From: Paraburkholderia flagellata
GTDB lineage: Bacteria; Pseudomonadota; Gammaproteobacteria; Burkholderiales; Burkholderiaceae
Reading direction: 5' to 3'
DNA length: 64,000 nucleotides
Assembly: GCF_021390645.1 (NCBI RefSeq)
Contig: NZ_JAJEJT010000005.1
Coordinates: 372,001-436,000, forward strand
The notes beneath the pieces were generated by a model. The model searched no databases, had not been told where the DNA came from, and was given only the letters and a program-made list of their open reading frames with translations. Positions within the stretch are counted from its first letter, which is position 1; every line of letters begins with the position of its first letter. This document shows positions 42,472-51,588 of this stretch, piece by piece. Position numbers and translations under genes: made by a program.

Positions 42472-43689
42472 ATGCACGCCCTGCAGATTGCCAGCTCCAC
42501 TGCCGAATCCAACCATGTCCGGACCTTCGCCGCACACGATGACTATCCGGAGTATCCGGGTTCGCTTTCACTCGATGCCCTGATCGACGAAGTCGAGCGC
42601 CGGCGCGACGATTTCGACGCACTCTCGTACGTCCCACGCGACATGGTCGCGAAGATGAAGCGCGCCGGCATCTTCCGGGCCGGCACGCCACGGCGTTTCG
42701 GCGGCGATGCGCTGCCGCCTCACCAGTTCCTCGCGTCGCTCGAACGCATCGCCATCGCCGATGGATCCACCGCCTGGGTCGCGGCGTTTGGTTCGGCGAA
42801 TACGTATCTCGCATCGCTGCCTGTCGAAACCCAGGCAAAACTCTATGCGACCGGACCGGACCAGGTGTTCGCGGGCGGCCTCTATCCGCTGCAAAAGGCG
42901 GTCCGCGTGCCCGGCGGCTTCACGGTTAGCGGCCAATGGCGGTTCGCAAGCGGCTGCAAGGGAGCCGACTGGATTGGCGTGGGCATCGGCGGCGCGCCTG
43001 GCGGCGCCAACGACCCGAATGCAGGCAAGCCCTTCACTGCCGTCTTTCCTTCCAGCGAAGTCGAGATCGTCGATAACTGGAACGTCGTGGGCATGCAGGG
43101 CACGGGCAGCCACGACCTTCGCCTGAAGGACAAGTTCGTCGACGAGCAGTGGACCTTCGTGCGAGGCGGCGCAGCCACGATCGATGAACCGCTTTATCGC
43201 TATCCGACCGTCACCTATCAGGCGCAAGTCCATGCGGCCGTAAACATCGGTCTCGCGCGCGCCGCGCTCGATCTGCTCGCGGGCATGTCGGGCGTGACCC
43301 AGACCACGACCGGCGCACCGCGCCTCGCCGACCGGGCCTACTATCGCTCGGGCCTTGCGCAAGCCGAAGCCCGCTTGCGCAGCGCCCGCGCCTTCTTCTT
43401 CGAATCCGCTGAAGCGGCCTGGCGAACGATCCTTGCGGGTGATCCCGTCACTCCGGCCGAGGCCAATATCCTGCGCCTGAGCGCAACGTACGCGGCGCAC
43501 ACCTGCGCAGACGTCGTGATGGAGGCGTACAAGATGGCGGGGATCGGCGCGATCTACCGCGAGAGCCGCCTGCAGCGCCTCGTGCGCGACTCAATTGTGG
43601 TGACGCAGCACGCGTTCCTTGGTGAGGGCACCTACGACGCATCCGGGGCACTGTTCGTGGGCATCCCGCCCGTGACCCCCTACCCCTGA
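42472..43689 (+). CDS. Flavin-dependent monooxygenase oxygenase component (acyl-CoA dehydrogenase fold, group D)
   Basis: A 405-residue protein from ATG 42472 with an AAAAGGTATCTCGT leader. Acyl-CoA-dehydrogenase-like architecture: the N-terminal helical domain with MVAKMKRAGIFRAGTPRRFG, the beta domain with FTVSGQWRFASGCKGADW and NWNVVGMQGTGSHDLRLKD, and the C-terminal helical domain. The WRFASGC and GTGSHD motifs are typical of two-component hydroxylases such as HsaA and DszC relatives rather than true dehydrogenases, and the catalytic Glu of dehydrogenases is absent. It would use reduced flavin from the reductase 17 bases downstream. Substrate unknown. Confidence 0.88.
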   Translation: MHALQIASSTAESNHVRTFAAHDDYPEYPGSLSLDALIDEVERRRDDFDALSYVPRDMVAKMKRAGIFRAGTPRRFGGDALPPHQFLASLERIAIADGSTAWVAAFGSANTYLASLPVETQAKLYATGPDQVFAGGLYPLQKAVRVPGGFTVSGQWRFASGCKGADWIGVGIGGAPGGANDPNAGKPFTAVFPSSEVEIVDNWNVVGMQGTGSHDLRLKDKFVDEQWTFVRGGAATIDEPLYRYPTVTYQAQVHAAVNIGLARAALDLLAGMSGVTQTTTGAPRLADRAYYRSGLAQAEARLRSARAFFFESAEAAWRTILAGDPVTPAEANILRLSATYAAHTCADVVMEAYKMAGIGAIYRESRLQRLVRDSIVVTQHAFLGEGTYDASGALFVGIPPVTPYP

Positions 43690-43706
43690 TCGAGGAGGCG
43701 AGAACC

Positions 43707-44225
43707 ATGATCCAGGAAGACATGCGACTGCACTTTCGCAATGCGATGGCCTCGCTCGCGGCGGCCGTCAACGTGATCACGACCGACGGTCCGCAGGGCC
43801 GCTGCGGTATCACGGCAAGTGCAGTCTGCTCCGTGACGGATACGCCGCCGACCATGCTCGTCTGCATCAATCAGTCGAGCTACGTGCACGACGTCCTGCA
43901 CGGCAACCGGCAGGTCTGCATCAACGTGCTCGGCTCGCGCGGCCAGGAACTGGCGCGCCTGTTCGCGGGCATGACCGGCTGCTCGATGGAAGAGCGCTTC
44001 GCACACTGCGCATGGCAACCCGGGCAGCTTTGCGTCCCGGTGTTGACGGATGCAATCGCGACCCTTGAGGGCACCGTCTGCGAAAGCAAAACCGTGGGAT
44101 CGCACTCGGTGATCTTCGTTCGTATCGAGCATATTGCCTTGCGCGACGAAGGTGAAGGTCTGATCTATTTCGGGCGGCAGTTCCACAGCCTCGCTCGCGC
44201 GGCGGCTACCTGCGCAGCGGGGTGA
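43707..44225 (+). CDS. Flavin reductase (HpaC-type) partner
   Basis: A 172-residue flavin reductase-like domain: FRNAMASLAAAVNVITTDGP, GRCGITASAVCSVTDTPPTM, LVCINQSSYVHDVLHGNRQV and the C-terminal HSVIFVRIEHIALRDEGEGL plus IYFGRQFHSL. This family reduces FMN or FAD with NAD(P)H and supplies it to a group D oxygenase. GTGA overlaps the next frame. The position directly after the oxygenase confirms a two-component system. Confidence 0.9.
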   Translation: MIQEDMRLHFRNAMASLAAAVNVITTDGPQGRCGITASAVCSVTDTPPTMLVCINQSSYVHDVLHGNRQVCINVLGSRGQELARLFAGMTGCSMEERFAHCAWQPGQLCVPVLTDAIATLEGTVCESKTVGSHSVIFVRIEHIALRDEGEGLIYFGRQFHSLARAAATCAAG

Positions 44226-44227
44226 GC

Positions 44228-44929
44228 ATGCCATTCTGTCTGTTCCTCACGGGAGCCTGTGCCGTCGCGCCACCGCTCGACGTCAGTGCGTTGCTGAGTG
44301 AAGCCAGGAGGGTCGATGGCCTTCGCCGGCTGGTCGCACACGTACCGGCAATGACCCCGGTCGATCCGCGGATCGAACCGGATCCGAACGCACCTTCGTG
44401 CATACTGCAATGGTACTTCGACGCTCTCGCGGATCTCGAAGGCGCGCTCGGGCCAGAAGGCGCGATACATCGCGCGTTGCAAGCCGCAGCAATCGAAAAG
44501 CTCGACAGGCATTCGCTCGCGCAGCAGACCATGGCTGTGCGGACGTTCGTGCCGCCGCAGCACATGCCGCTGAATGACGACATGGAACGCTGCAGCTATA
44601 TGGTCGCCTACGAGGGCCCAGCCGACGACTTCGAAGCGTGGCTCACACATTATCTGACGCATCATCCGCCGTTGATGCTGCAACTGCCGGCGTTGCGCGA
44701 GTTGGAGATCTACACCCCTGTCGAGAGCCGCAGCGCATTGCCTCTCGCTTGCGCCGCCTTCATGCAACGCAACAAGGTCGTTTTCGACGACGCGCACGCA
44801 CTGACCGAGGCGCTCGCCTCGCCGGTACGCGATGCGATGCGGCGCGACTTTCATGCTTTGCCGCCGTATGGCGGGGCAACCCCGCATTACCCGATGCGCA
44901 GCATTTACGGTAAATTTGCAGCACTGTGA
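44228..44929 (+). CDS. EthD-like dimeric alpha/beta-barrel protein, function unknown
   Basis: A 233-residue protein; GTG 44222 overlapping the reductase stop, or ATG 44228, could be the start. Two related halves are visible. The first contains CILQWYFDALADLEGALGPE. The second contains RCSYMVAYEGPADDFEAWLT, HYLTHHPPLMLQLPALRELE and IYTPVESR. This pattern (short strand, helix with Trp and HxxxHPP, then a strand) resembles the EthD/ferredoxin-like fold, duplicated. No signal peptide. Tight linkage to the oxygenase and reductase suggests it acts on the hydroxylated product or as an accessory factor. Confidence 0.65.
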   Translation: MPFCLFLTGACAVAPPLDVSALLSEARRVDGLRRLVAHVPAMTPVDPRIEPDPNAPSCILQWYFDALADLEGALGPEGAIHRALQAAAIEKLDRHSLAQQTMAVRTFVPPQHMPLNDDMERCSYMVAYEGPADDFEAWLTHYLTHHPPLMLQLPALRELEIYTPVESRSALPLACAAFMQRNKVVFDDAHALTEALASPVRDAMRRDFHALPPYGGATPHYPMRSIYGKFAAL

Positions 44930-45024
44930 CCGGCTTTCGCAGCGTCGTCGAAACCTGGGGGCGTCAAGGCCGGCATGATTCCCCTGGCGCGCTGCACGCG
45001 CGCAGTCAACTCGAGAAGCAGTGG

Positions 45025-45945
45025 ATGAGTCAACCGAACCTCGCCGGTGTCGACCTGAACCTGTTGCGGGTATTCCTGGCAATCTGGGATCTGCGCAGCC
45101 TGACGGCAGCTGGGGAACGGCTCGCGCTCACGCAGTCTGCCGTCAGTCACGCGCTACGGCGGCTGCGCACGCTCTTCGACGATCCGCTCTTCGCGCGCAC
45201 GCCGAACGGCATGGTGCCGACCGATGCCGCATTCCGCCTCTATCCGCCGCTCGCTCAGGCGTTCGCGATGATCAACGAGGCCGTCCAGCAACTCGCGCAC
45301 TTCGAGCCCGCCACGGCCCAGCGCGTCTTCCGCATTTCGATGTCGGACATGTCCGAGTTCTATTTCCTGCCGCCCCTGCTCGCCATGCTCGATCACGAGA
45401 CGCGCGGTATCCGTATCGAAGTGACGAATGTGCCGGTCGAATCGGTGAGCGTGGCCATGCGCGCCGGCGAAATCGACCTTGCGCTGGGCTACGTACCCGG
45501 ACTCGATAGCAACTGCACGACGCAGACGCTCTTCGTGGACGAACACGTCTGTGTCGTGCGCTCGGGACACCCCTTGCGAAAGACGAAGCCCACGCGCGAA
45601 GACCTGATGGGCCTCCGCTATGTCTATGCGAGCACCAACGCGACGGGCCATCGCATGGTCGAACAATGGCTTGACGAGTTGAATTTCAAGCGCGAAGTGG
45701 TGCTCCGGCTGCCGCATTTCGTCGTCGCGCCGGAAATCGTGATGAACACGGATCTGGCGGTCATTTTCCCGAGAAGCATTGCGCAGCGCTTCAACCGCGG
45801 CAAGGCCTTTCGCATCCTGCCACTGCCGTTCAAGCTCCCACCCATTGAAATCCAGGTGCATTCACACACGCAGTTCGCCTCTGATCCGGGGATCGCCTGG
45901 CTGCGGGAGACCATCTACACCATGTTTCGCCGGCCCGAGGCCTGA
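45025..45945 (+). CDS. LysR family regulator of the monooxygenase operon
   Basis: A 306-residue regulator from ATG 45025 (MSQPNLAGVDLNLLRVFLAI). The HTH spans TAAGERLALTQSAVSHALRR and LRTLFDDPLFARTPNGM. The effector domain has MSDMSEFYFLPPLLAML and the NahR/LinR-type arrangement. It is the fifth gene in the run, followed by a second MHS transporter. NahR-like LysR proteins respond to aromatic acids; activation of this operon by its substrate is inferred. Confidence 0.9.
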   Translation: MSQPNLAGVDLNLLRVFLAIWDLRSLTAAGERLALTQSAVSHALRRLRTLFDDPLFARTPNGMVPTDAAFRLYPPLAQAFAMINEAVQQLAHFEPATAQRVFRISMSDMSEFYFLPPLLAMLDHETRGIRIEVTNVPVESVSVAMRAGEIDLALGYVPGLDSNCTTQTLFVDEHVCVVRSGHPLRKTKPTREDLMGLRYVYASTNATGHRMVEQWLDELNFKREVVLRLPHFVVAPEIVMNTDLAVIFPRSIAQRFNRGKAFRILPLPFKLPPIEIQVHSHTQFASDPGIAWLRETIYTMFRRPEA

Positions 45946-46079
45946 CACCCATCCATTGTGCTGATGGCAGCACCCGATTTCGGTTGATTTGACGCCGCAT
46001 ACCTGTGCATCGACACTGCCAGCCATAAGCCGCCCACCTGGAGTGGACGCGCGCACTGAACCTTTCAACGCGAGTACAT

Positions 46080-47387
46080 ATGGCTTCCGTTCACTCCCCG
46101 GCTTCCGCGACACACGCGGCTGCGCACTCCGAGCGCCCCCTCAAACGCATCGTGATCGCGTCCGTAGCGGGCAACGCGATGGAATGGTATGACTTCTTCG
46201 TTTACAGCACGGCTGCTGCGCTCGTATTCGGACAACTGTTCTTTCCGCCGGACGCAGACCCACTCGTCGGTACGCTGGGTGCGTTCGCGGCCTTCGCGAT
46301 CGGCTTCATCGCACGCCCGCTAGGCGGGGTCGTCTTCGGCCATATTGGCGATCGCTACGGACGGCGCGCGTCGCTAGTCTGGACATTGCTGATCATGGGC
46401 GCGGCGACCTTCGGCATCGGCCTGCTCCCGGGCTATGGCCAGGTGGGCATGTGGGCGCCCGCTGCGCTCGTCGCGCTGCGGGTATTCCAGGGCATTGCGT
46501 CAGGCGGCGAATGGGGCGGCGGCGTCCTGATGATCAGCGAGAGTGCGCCGCCGGAAAAGCGCGGCTACTACGCGGCATGGAGCCAGCTGGGCGTGGGCGG
46601 CGGCTTTGTGCTCTCCTCCGCGGCGTTTCTTGCAGTCGAGGCGCTGCCCCGCGAGCAATTCCTCGCGTGGGGATGGCGTCTGCCATTTCTCGCGAGTATT
46701 CTCATCTTCGCAATCGGCGTGTATATCCGCCGTCGGCTCCCCGAAAGCCGCGACTTCGCGAATGCCGAACAGGCAGGCAAGACATCGCACATGCCGGTGC
46801 TCGAAGTCATCAGGCGCCACCCGAAAGAGATCCTGATGGCAATGGGTCTGCGCGTTGCGGAGAATGGGGGCGCCTACATCTTCCTCGCGTTTTCACTCGT
46901 ATACGGCAAGTTCGCGGGCATCCCGAACTCCACGATGCTCACGGGCGTGATGCTCGCCATGATTGTCGAGATGGGGGCCATGCTGGCGTGGGGCCGGCTC
47001 TCGGATCGTATCGGGCGCAAGCCTGTCTATATGATTGGCGCGCTTTCGCTGGTCGCCATGGCGTTTCCGTTCTTCTGGCTGCTCAACACGCATTCCACGC
47101 CACTCATCTGGCTCGCGCTCGTGGCAGGCACCGCAATATGTCACGGCGCGATGATCGGTACACTGCCCGCGCTGGTTGGCGAACTTTTCAGCACTGAGGT
47201 GCGCTATTCGGGTGTTGCGCTAGGTCACGAAGTCGCGTCGATTTTCGCGGGCGGACTTTCTCCGTTGATCGCCACGGCACTGCTCTCCCGCTTTCATGCG
47301 TACTGGCCGGTGTCGCTCTTTCTAGCCGCTCTGGGTCTCGTGACTGTCGTCACGCTCAAATTTACGCGCGAGACGCGCCGGGTGTAG
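46080..47387 (+). CDS. MHS family (MFS) metabolite:proton symporter, second copy
   Basis: A 435-residue, 12-helix transporter with ASVAGNAMEWYDFFVYSTAA, GHIGDRYGRRASLVWTLLIM, GIASGGEWGGGVLMISESAP and DRIGRKPVYMIGALSLVAMA. It is clearly paralogous to the transporter at 41058 and shares the same loop motifs. Only 134 bases separate it from the LysR stop. Two related MHS symporters bracketing one operon suggest two related substrates, or import of substrate and release of product. Confidence 0.92.
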   Translation: MASVHSPASATHAAAHSERPLKRIVIASVAGNAMEWYDFFVYSTAAALVFGQLFFPPDADPLVGTLGAFAAFAIGFIARPLGGVVFGHIGDRYGRRASLVWTLLIMGAATFGIGLLPGYGQVGMWAPAALVALRVFQGIASGGEWGGGVLMISESAPPEKRGYYAAWSQLGVGGGFVLSSAAFLAVEALPREQFLAWGWRLPFLASILIFAIGVYIRRRLPESRDFANAEQAGKTSHMPVLEVIRRHPKEILMAMGLRVAENGGAYIFLAFSLVYGKFAGIPNSTMLTGVMLAMIVEMGAMLAWGRLSDRIGRKPVYMIGALSLVAMAFPFFWLLNTHSTPLIWLALVAGTAICHGAMIGTLPALVGELFSTEVRYSGVALGHEVASIFAGGLSPLIATALLSRFHAYWPVSLFLAALGLVTVVTLKFTRETRRV

Positions 47388-47877
47388 TGCGGCCAGCAGC
47401 CCCTCTTGGCATCATTGTGAAACTCGTTGCTTTCGCAACTTGCCGAACTGGCACATTCGCGTCAAAGCCGCTTTTCAAACGCCGCCCTTCGCGCAGTGCA
47501 GCCCCTCTCCTATGCACGGGTATTCGGTGCTACTGCGCGATGCCGCCATCGAACTGGCCGGATTGAGCAATGTAGCGAGATTCCCCAGTTGGCCGCCTCT
47601 CGGCAAGAGATGACGCGGAACGAGGCTGACGCCCTCCGTTCACTGCAAAAGCGCCGCTCACATGCGTCGTCGGTCGAACGCTCAAGCGTCGGCTCCGTCC
47701 GGTGAATGGCCATCCAGGCGCAATCGGCAAATACTCGTCTGCGGGCGAAAACCCATCGTGAGGACAGACGCGACGGCGGGATACTGCTGCGACCGTGGCG
47801 TATCCTCCGGAAGCGTCTGGTTGACTCCGGAACCCTTCGTCACGGTGGCACGAGTCCGTGTGGAGACTCGGGGCCGA
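47388..47877. other. Gene-free stretch after the second MHS transporter
   Basis: About 490 bases between two convergent genes. Open frames are Arg/Ser-rich shadows. No strong terminator hairpin with a T-run was found. Confidence 0.35.
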
Positions 47878-48804
47878 TCACTGCCCGGAGATGTCGGGAT
47901 AACGCTCAAAAGTCTCTTTGATGAGATGACGCAGCCAGACATTCGCGGGGTCCGCATTGAAGCGGGAATGCCAATGCTGTCGGAGTGCAAACGGCGGCAG
48001 CGGCACTGGCGGAGGCACGATCCTGACAGTGCCGAGTTTCGAGAAGACCGTCCCGAGTTCGAGCGGGACCGTCGCGATAAGGTCGGGATACGCATCAATC
48101 AGATGGGGCACTGCAAGGAAGTGCGGCGTCGTGAGATAGATGTTCCTTTTGATGCCGTAGGCGTCGAATGCGTTGTCGTACGCTGCACTGGCTCGCCCTG
48201 TCAGTGAAACGACGATCTGCGGCATCGTCTCGAACTGTGCGCGAGTCAACGTCTTCCCGACCTTTCGGTTGCGTACGCTGACGAGCGTAACGAACGAATG
48301 CATGAATAGCTGCTGCTGGAAGAGGCCTTCGGGAGCCGCGTGGATCGAACCGAGGGCGAGATCTGCATCACCCGAGGACAGCATGCCTTCGATCTGCTCC
48401 AGCGGAACCTGCACCGAGCGTATCGTGCAGTTTGGAGCGAGCTTTCTCAGCATGCGGATCAACGGCGGCAAAAAGACCAGCTCGCCCATGTCAGTCATGC
48501 AAAGCACAAACGTGCGTTGTGCCGTCAGCGGATCGAAGCGAGCCTCCGCCACGACGTTCTGCCGGATCGCCGCAATCACCTCGGAAATCGTCGCACCAAG
48601 CTGATCGCCCTTTGGCGTCGGCGTCATGCCATCTGGCGTCTTCACGAACAGCGGGTCGTCGAAGAACGCGCGCAACCGGTTAAGCGCGTGACTCATCGCG
48701 CCTTGCGTCAAACCAACATCCTGCGCTGCCCGCGTCACGCTCCGCTCACGTAGCAGCGCGTCGAAAACGACCAGCAGGTTCAGATCGAGGTCTCTGATAT
48801 GCAT
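47878..48804 (-). CDS. LysR family regulator divergent from the Rieske demethylase operon
   Basis: A 308-residue LysR protein from ATG 48804 (MHIRDLDLNLLVVFDALLRE). The HTH spans VTRAAQDVGLTQGAMSHALN and LRAFFDDPLFVKTPDGM. The effector domain has MTDMGELVFLPPLIRMLRK, the same subfamily as the regulator at 45025 (the xTDMGExxFLPPL pattern). It is divergent from the Rieske oxygenase gene with 115 bases between, the standard LysR activator layout. Confidence 0.9.
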   Translation of the reverse strand: MHIRDLDLNLLVVFDALLRERSVTRAAQDVGLTQGAMSHALNRLRAFFDDPLFVKTPDGMTPTPKGDQLGATISEVIAAIRQNVVAEARFDPLTAQRTFVLCMTDMGELVFLPPLIRMLRKLAPNCTIRSVQVPLEQIEGMLSSGDADLALGSIHAAPEGLFQQQLFMHSFVTLVSVRNRKVGKTLTRAQFETMPQIVVSLTGRASAAYDNAFDAYGIKRNIYLTTPHFLAVPHLIDAYPDLIATVPLELGTVFSKLGTVRIVPPPVPLPPFALRQHWHSRFNADPANVWLRHLIKETFERYPDISGQ

Positions 48805-48918
48805 TGCGTGCATTCTCTGTATTAACGCCATTAGCTTGACGCATGATTACGGCAAACCTATCGTGCAGTCAAGCGCTGGAAGTCGAGAGCAAAAGCAAAT
48901 ATCGAAGGAGACAAACAC

Positions 48919-49968
48919 ATGTTCATCGCGAACACCTGGTACGTAGCCGCCTGGTCACATGAAGTCGCGCCCGATGCGTTGTTCTCGCGGGTTATCACGG
49001 GGACGCCTGTCGTGATGTACCGCAAGGATGATGGGACACTCGTTGCACTCGAAGACCGTTGCTGTCATCGAGGTGCGCCACTTTCGGTCGGGCGTCGTGA
49101 AGGCGACTGCGTGCGATGCATGTATCACGGGTTGAAGTTCGACAGTGCGGGCGCATGCGTGGAAGCTCCGGCACAGCAGAGAGTTCCGCCACGCGCCAGA
49201 GTCAAGAGCTATCCCGTTGTCGAACGCCATCGATGGATCTGGATCTGGATGGGCGATCCTGCGTTGGCTGACCCTGAGGCTATTCCTGATACGCACTGGC
49301 TTGACGATCCTGCATGGCGCAGTCTTCCCGGATACATTCACTACGACGTGAACTATCTGCTGATCTGCGACAACCTGCTCGATTTTTCACATCTCCCGTT
49401 CGTCCATCCGACGACGCTCGGTGGCTCCGAAGATTATGCGAGCGTTCAGCCGAAAGTCGAGCGTATCGACAACGGCGTACGCGTCACCCGCTGGACGATC
49501 AACACCGATGCGCCCGCCTTCGCCGCCGCGGTGAAAGAGTGGCCCGGCAAGGTGGATCGATGGAACATTTACGATTTCACGTTACCTGCCATTCTTCGCA
49601 TGGACTCCGGAATGGCGCCTACCGGCACGGGCGCTCGCGAGGGCACCCGAGTCGACGCAGCGGAGTTTCGCGGATGTCAGGCCTTGACGCCTGAAACTGA
49701 GAATTCGACGCACTACTTCTTTGGCCACCCTCACAACTTTGCAATTGAACAACCGGAAGTTACCCGGTTGATTCACCAGTCCGTCGTCGACGCGTTTGAC
49801 GAAGACCGCGACATCATCACGGCGCAGCAAAGGAATCTCGCGCTCGATCCTGGGTTCGAGATGACGCCGTTCGGTATCGATTCGGCACTTTCGCAGTTCC
49901 GCTGGGCCGTGAATCAACGGCTCGAGGAAGAGAGTCGTGCACGGCAGCAATCAGTCAAAGAGGACTGA
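48919..49968 (+). CDS. vanA: Rieske oxygenase, vanillate O-demethylase oxygenase-type (VanA-like)
   Basis: A 349-residue oxygenase with a GAAGGAGACAAACAC leader. The Rieske [2Fe-2S] motif is EDRCCHRGAPLSVGRR and CVRCMYHGLKFDSAG. The mononuclear iron site is DNLLDFSHLPFVHPTTLGG, with the Asn/Asp-x2-His-x4-His pattern. The VanA/LigX/DdmC group is monomeric in architecture and demethylates methoxy aromatics or N-methyl compounds, releasing formaldehyde. The reductase follows one base after the stop. Vanillate is a guess from similarity; another methoxy-aromatic acid is possible. Confidence 0.9.
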   Translation: MFIANTWYVAAWSHEVAPDALFSRVITGTPVVMYRKDDGTLVALEDRCCHRGAPLSVGRREGDCVRCMYHGLKFDSAGACVEAPAQQRVPPRARVKSYPVVERHRWIWIWMGDPALADPEAIPDTHWLDDPAWRSLPGYIHYDVNYLLICDNLLDFSHLPFVHPTTLGGSEDYASVQPKVERIDNGVRVTRWTINTDAPAFAAAVKEWPGKVDRWNIYDFTLPAILRMDSGMAPTGTGAREGTRVDAAEFRGCQALTPETENSTHYFFGHPHNFAIEQPEVTRLIHQSVVDAFDEDRDIITAQQRNLALDPGFEMTPFGIDSALSQFRWAVNQRLEEESRARQQSVKED

Positions 49969-49969
49969 C

Positions 49970-50941
49970 ATGATCAAGGTAAGGGTAGCCGCGCTGAAAC
50001 ACGAGGCTGAAGGCGTTGTTGGGGTCGAACTGCGCGCCGCCGATGGTTCTCTTCTCCCCCCCTTCGAACCGGGCGCACACATCGATGTCTGTCTGCCGAA
50101 TGAGAAAACGCGTCAGTATTCACTGTGCAACGACGCGGCCGACACGTCGCGGTACTGTCTAGGCGTCGGCCGTTCTGCAATGTCGCGAGGTGGGTCGGCG
50201 TATATCCATGAAAAGCTGCGGGTGGGCGACTTTTTGACGATCAGCGAGCCGCGCACGCTGTTCCAATTGTCTCCCGAAGCATCGCGACACCGGTTCATAG
50301 CGGGTGGTATCGGAATCACGCCGATACTTGCCATGATCCGATCGTGCGTGCGTCATGAGATCCCGTGGGATCTGCACTATTGTGTTCGTTCGCGCTCGCA
50401 TGCGGCCTACCTCGATGAGCTCAGTTCGCTCGGTGGACGCATACATCTGCATGCCGACGATGAAGAGACTGTGCCCCTTCCACGAGACGTGGGCGCAATG
50501 ATGCGCGATGTGGATGCACGGGAACACATTTATTGTTGTGGCCCTATCGGGCTTATGGACGCCGTGTTGGCGTACGGGAAGCAAAATACTGTTCCGCCCG
50601 ATCGAATTCACTTTGAACGATTTGCCGCGCCGCCGAACGAAGCGCAGGGCAGCGGTGCATCTGCCAATGAGAACAAGTCATTTACAGTGGTCCTCGCAAG
50701 GCGAGAATTGCGGTGCATCGTTCGGCCCGACGAATCGATCCTGGAAAGCCTTGAACGACATGGCGTGCGTGCCACGTTTTCATGCAGGGAGGGACTGTGT
50801 CGAAGTTGCGAAGTCGCCCTGCTGTCGGGCGAGGCGGACCATCACGATTACGTTTTAACCGACGACGAACAGCTAACGAATGCATCACTGATGATCTGCG
50901 TCTCTCGGGCCCGATCAAGCGAGCTGGTAATTGACCTGTAG
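49970..50941 (+). CDS. vanB: Rieske-partner ferredoxin reductase (VanB-like)
   Basis: A 323-residue phthalate-dioxygenase-reductase-type protein. The flavin-binding part is FEPGAHIDVCL and TRQYSLCNDA, the NAD part is FIAGGIGITPILAMIR and YCCGPIGLMDAVL, and the C-terminal plant-type [2Fe-2S] domain is ATFSCREGLCRSCEVALLSG with the last Cys in SLMICVSRA. It moves electrons from NAD(P)H to the Rieske oxygenase upstream. Start ATG 49970 is one base after the oxygenase stop. Confidence 0.92.
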   Translation: MIKVRVAALKHEAEGVVGVELRAADGSLLPPFEPGAHIDVCLPNEKTRQYSLCNDAADTSRYCLGVGRSAMSRGGSAYIHEKLRVGDFLTISEPRTLFQLSPEASRHRFIAGGIGITPILAMIRSCVRHEIPWDLHYCVRSRSHAAYLDELSSLGGRIHLHADDEETVPLPRDVGAMMRDVDAREHIYCCGPIGLMDAVLAYGKQNTVPPDRIHFERFAAPPNEAQGSGASANENKSFTVVLARRELRCIVRPDESILESLERHGVRATFSCREGLCRSCEVALLSGEADHHDYVLTDDEQLTNASLMICVSRARSSELVIDL

Positions 50942-51588
50942 AGTCGCGGATGGCGGTCCGCTTCTTCCACGCATCGATGCGGGATATGCAGCCGCTTACC
51001 GCTATTAAAGCGGCCGAGTGTAAGCGACTAAAGTTTTCCCCAGAGATCGACATGCGACGCGCCCATTTAGATACAAGCCTTCTTATCGCGCCCCGGGGAA
51101 GATCAGAAATGCAAGTCGAGCACGCTAGTCTTCCCATCATGTGACAGGCACTATATTCACGCCATTGCTTAGCTATCCGATGCAAATAATTGGGACATTG
51201 ACTCTGCATTCAAGAAGTTCTGACAGCCAGTCATTGCAGCAGACGGATGCTGCTTCAGGAATTGCTCGATCTTGATGTCGTCTTCCATCGCAACGTCGAT
51301 TCGCCTCGCAATCGGATCGCGAGGACTCCGCCTCAACGCCCGTGCAGAAACTGAGCTCCTTCAGGTCCTTGCTTCCCATCAAGCAACTGGTCACCGATGT
51401 TCCCGCGTACCATGCCGATGATATGCGCCGAAAACCAAATCGGTGGAGAAGACGATACGCAAGGCTTCAAGCTCAACCAGCAAGTCATGCTCACCGAGAA
51501 TGCGTGCGCCTCTTTGATCGGTTGCGCCTTCGAGACCGAGTCGCTGTGACCCGTGGCGTGCGGCACCCGGGGCCGCACTTCGCGCTCG
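50942..51588. other. Gene-free stretch with a possible short plus-strand ORF
   Basis: About 650 bases, partly AT-rich. A plus frame at 51397-51549 (50 residues, AENQIGGEDDTQGFKLNQQV then MLTENACASLIGCAFETESL) is strikingly protein-like. It is open upstream only to a TGA near 51355. It may be the C-terminal remnant of a lost gene. Nothing else is recognised. Confidence 0.35.
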
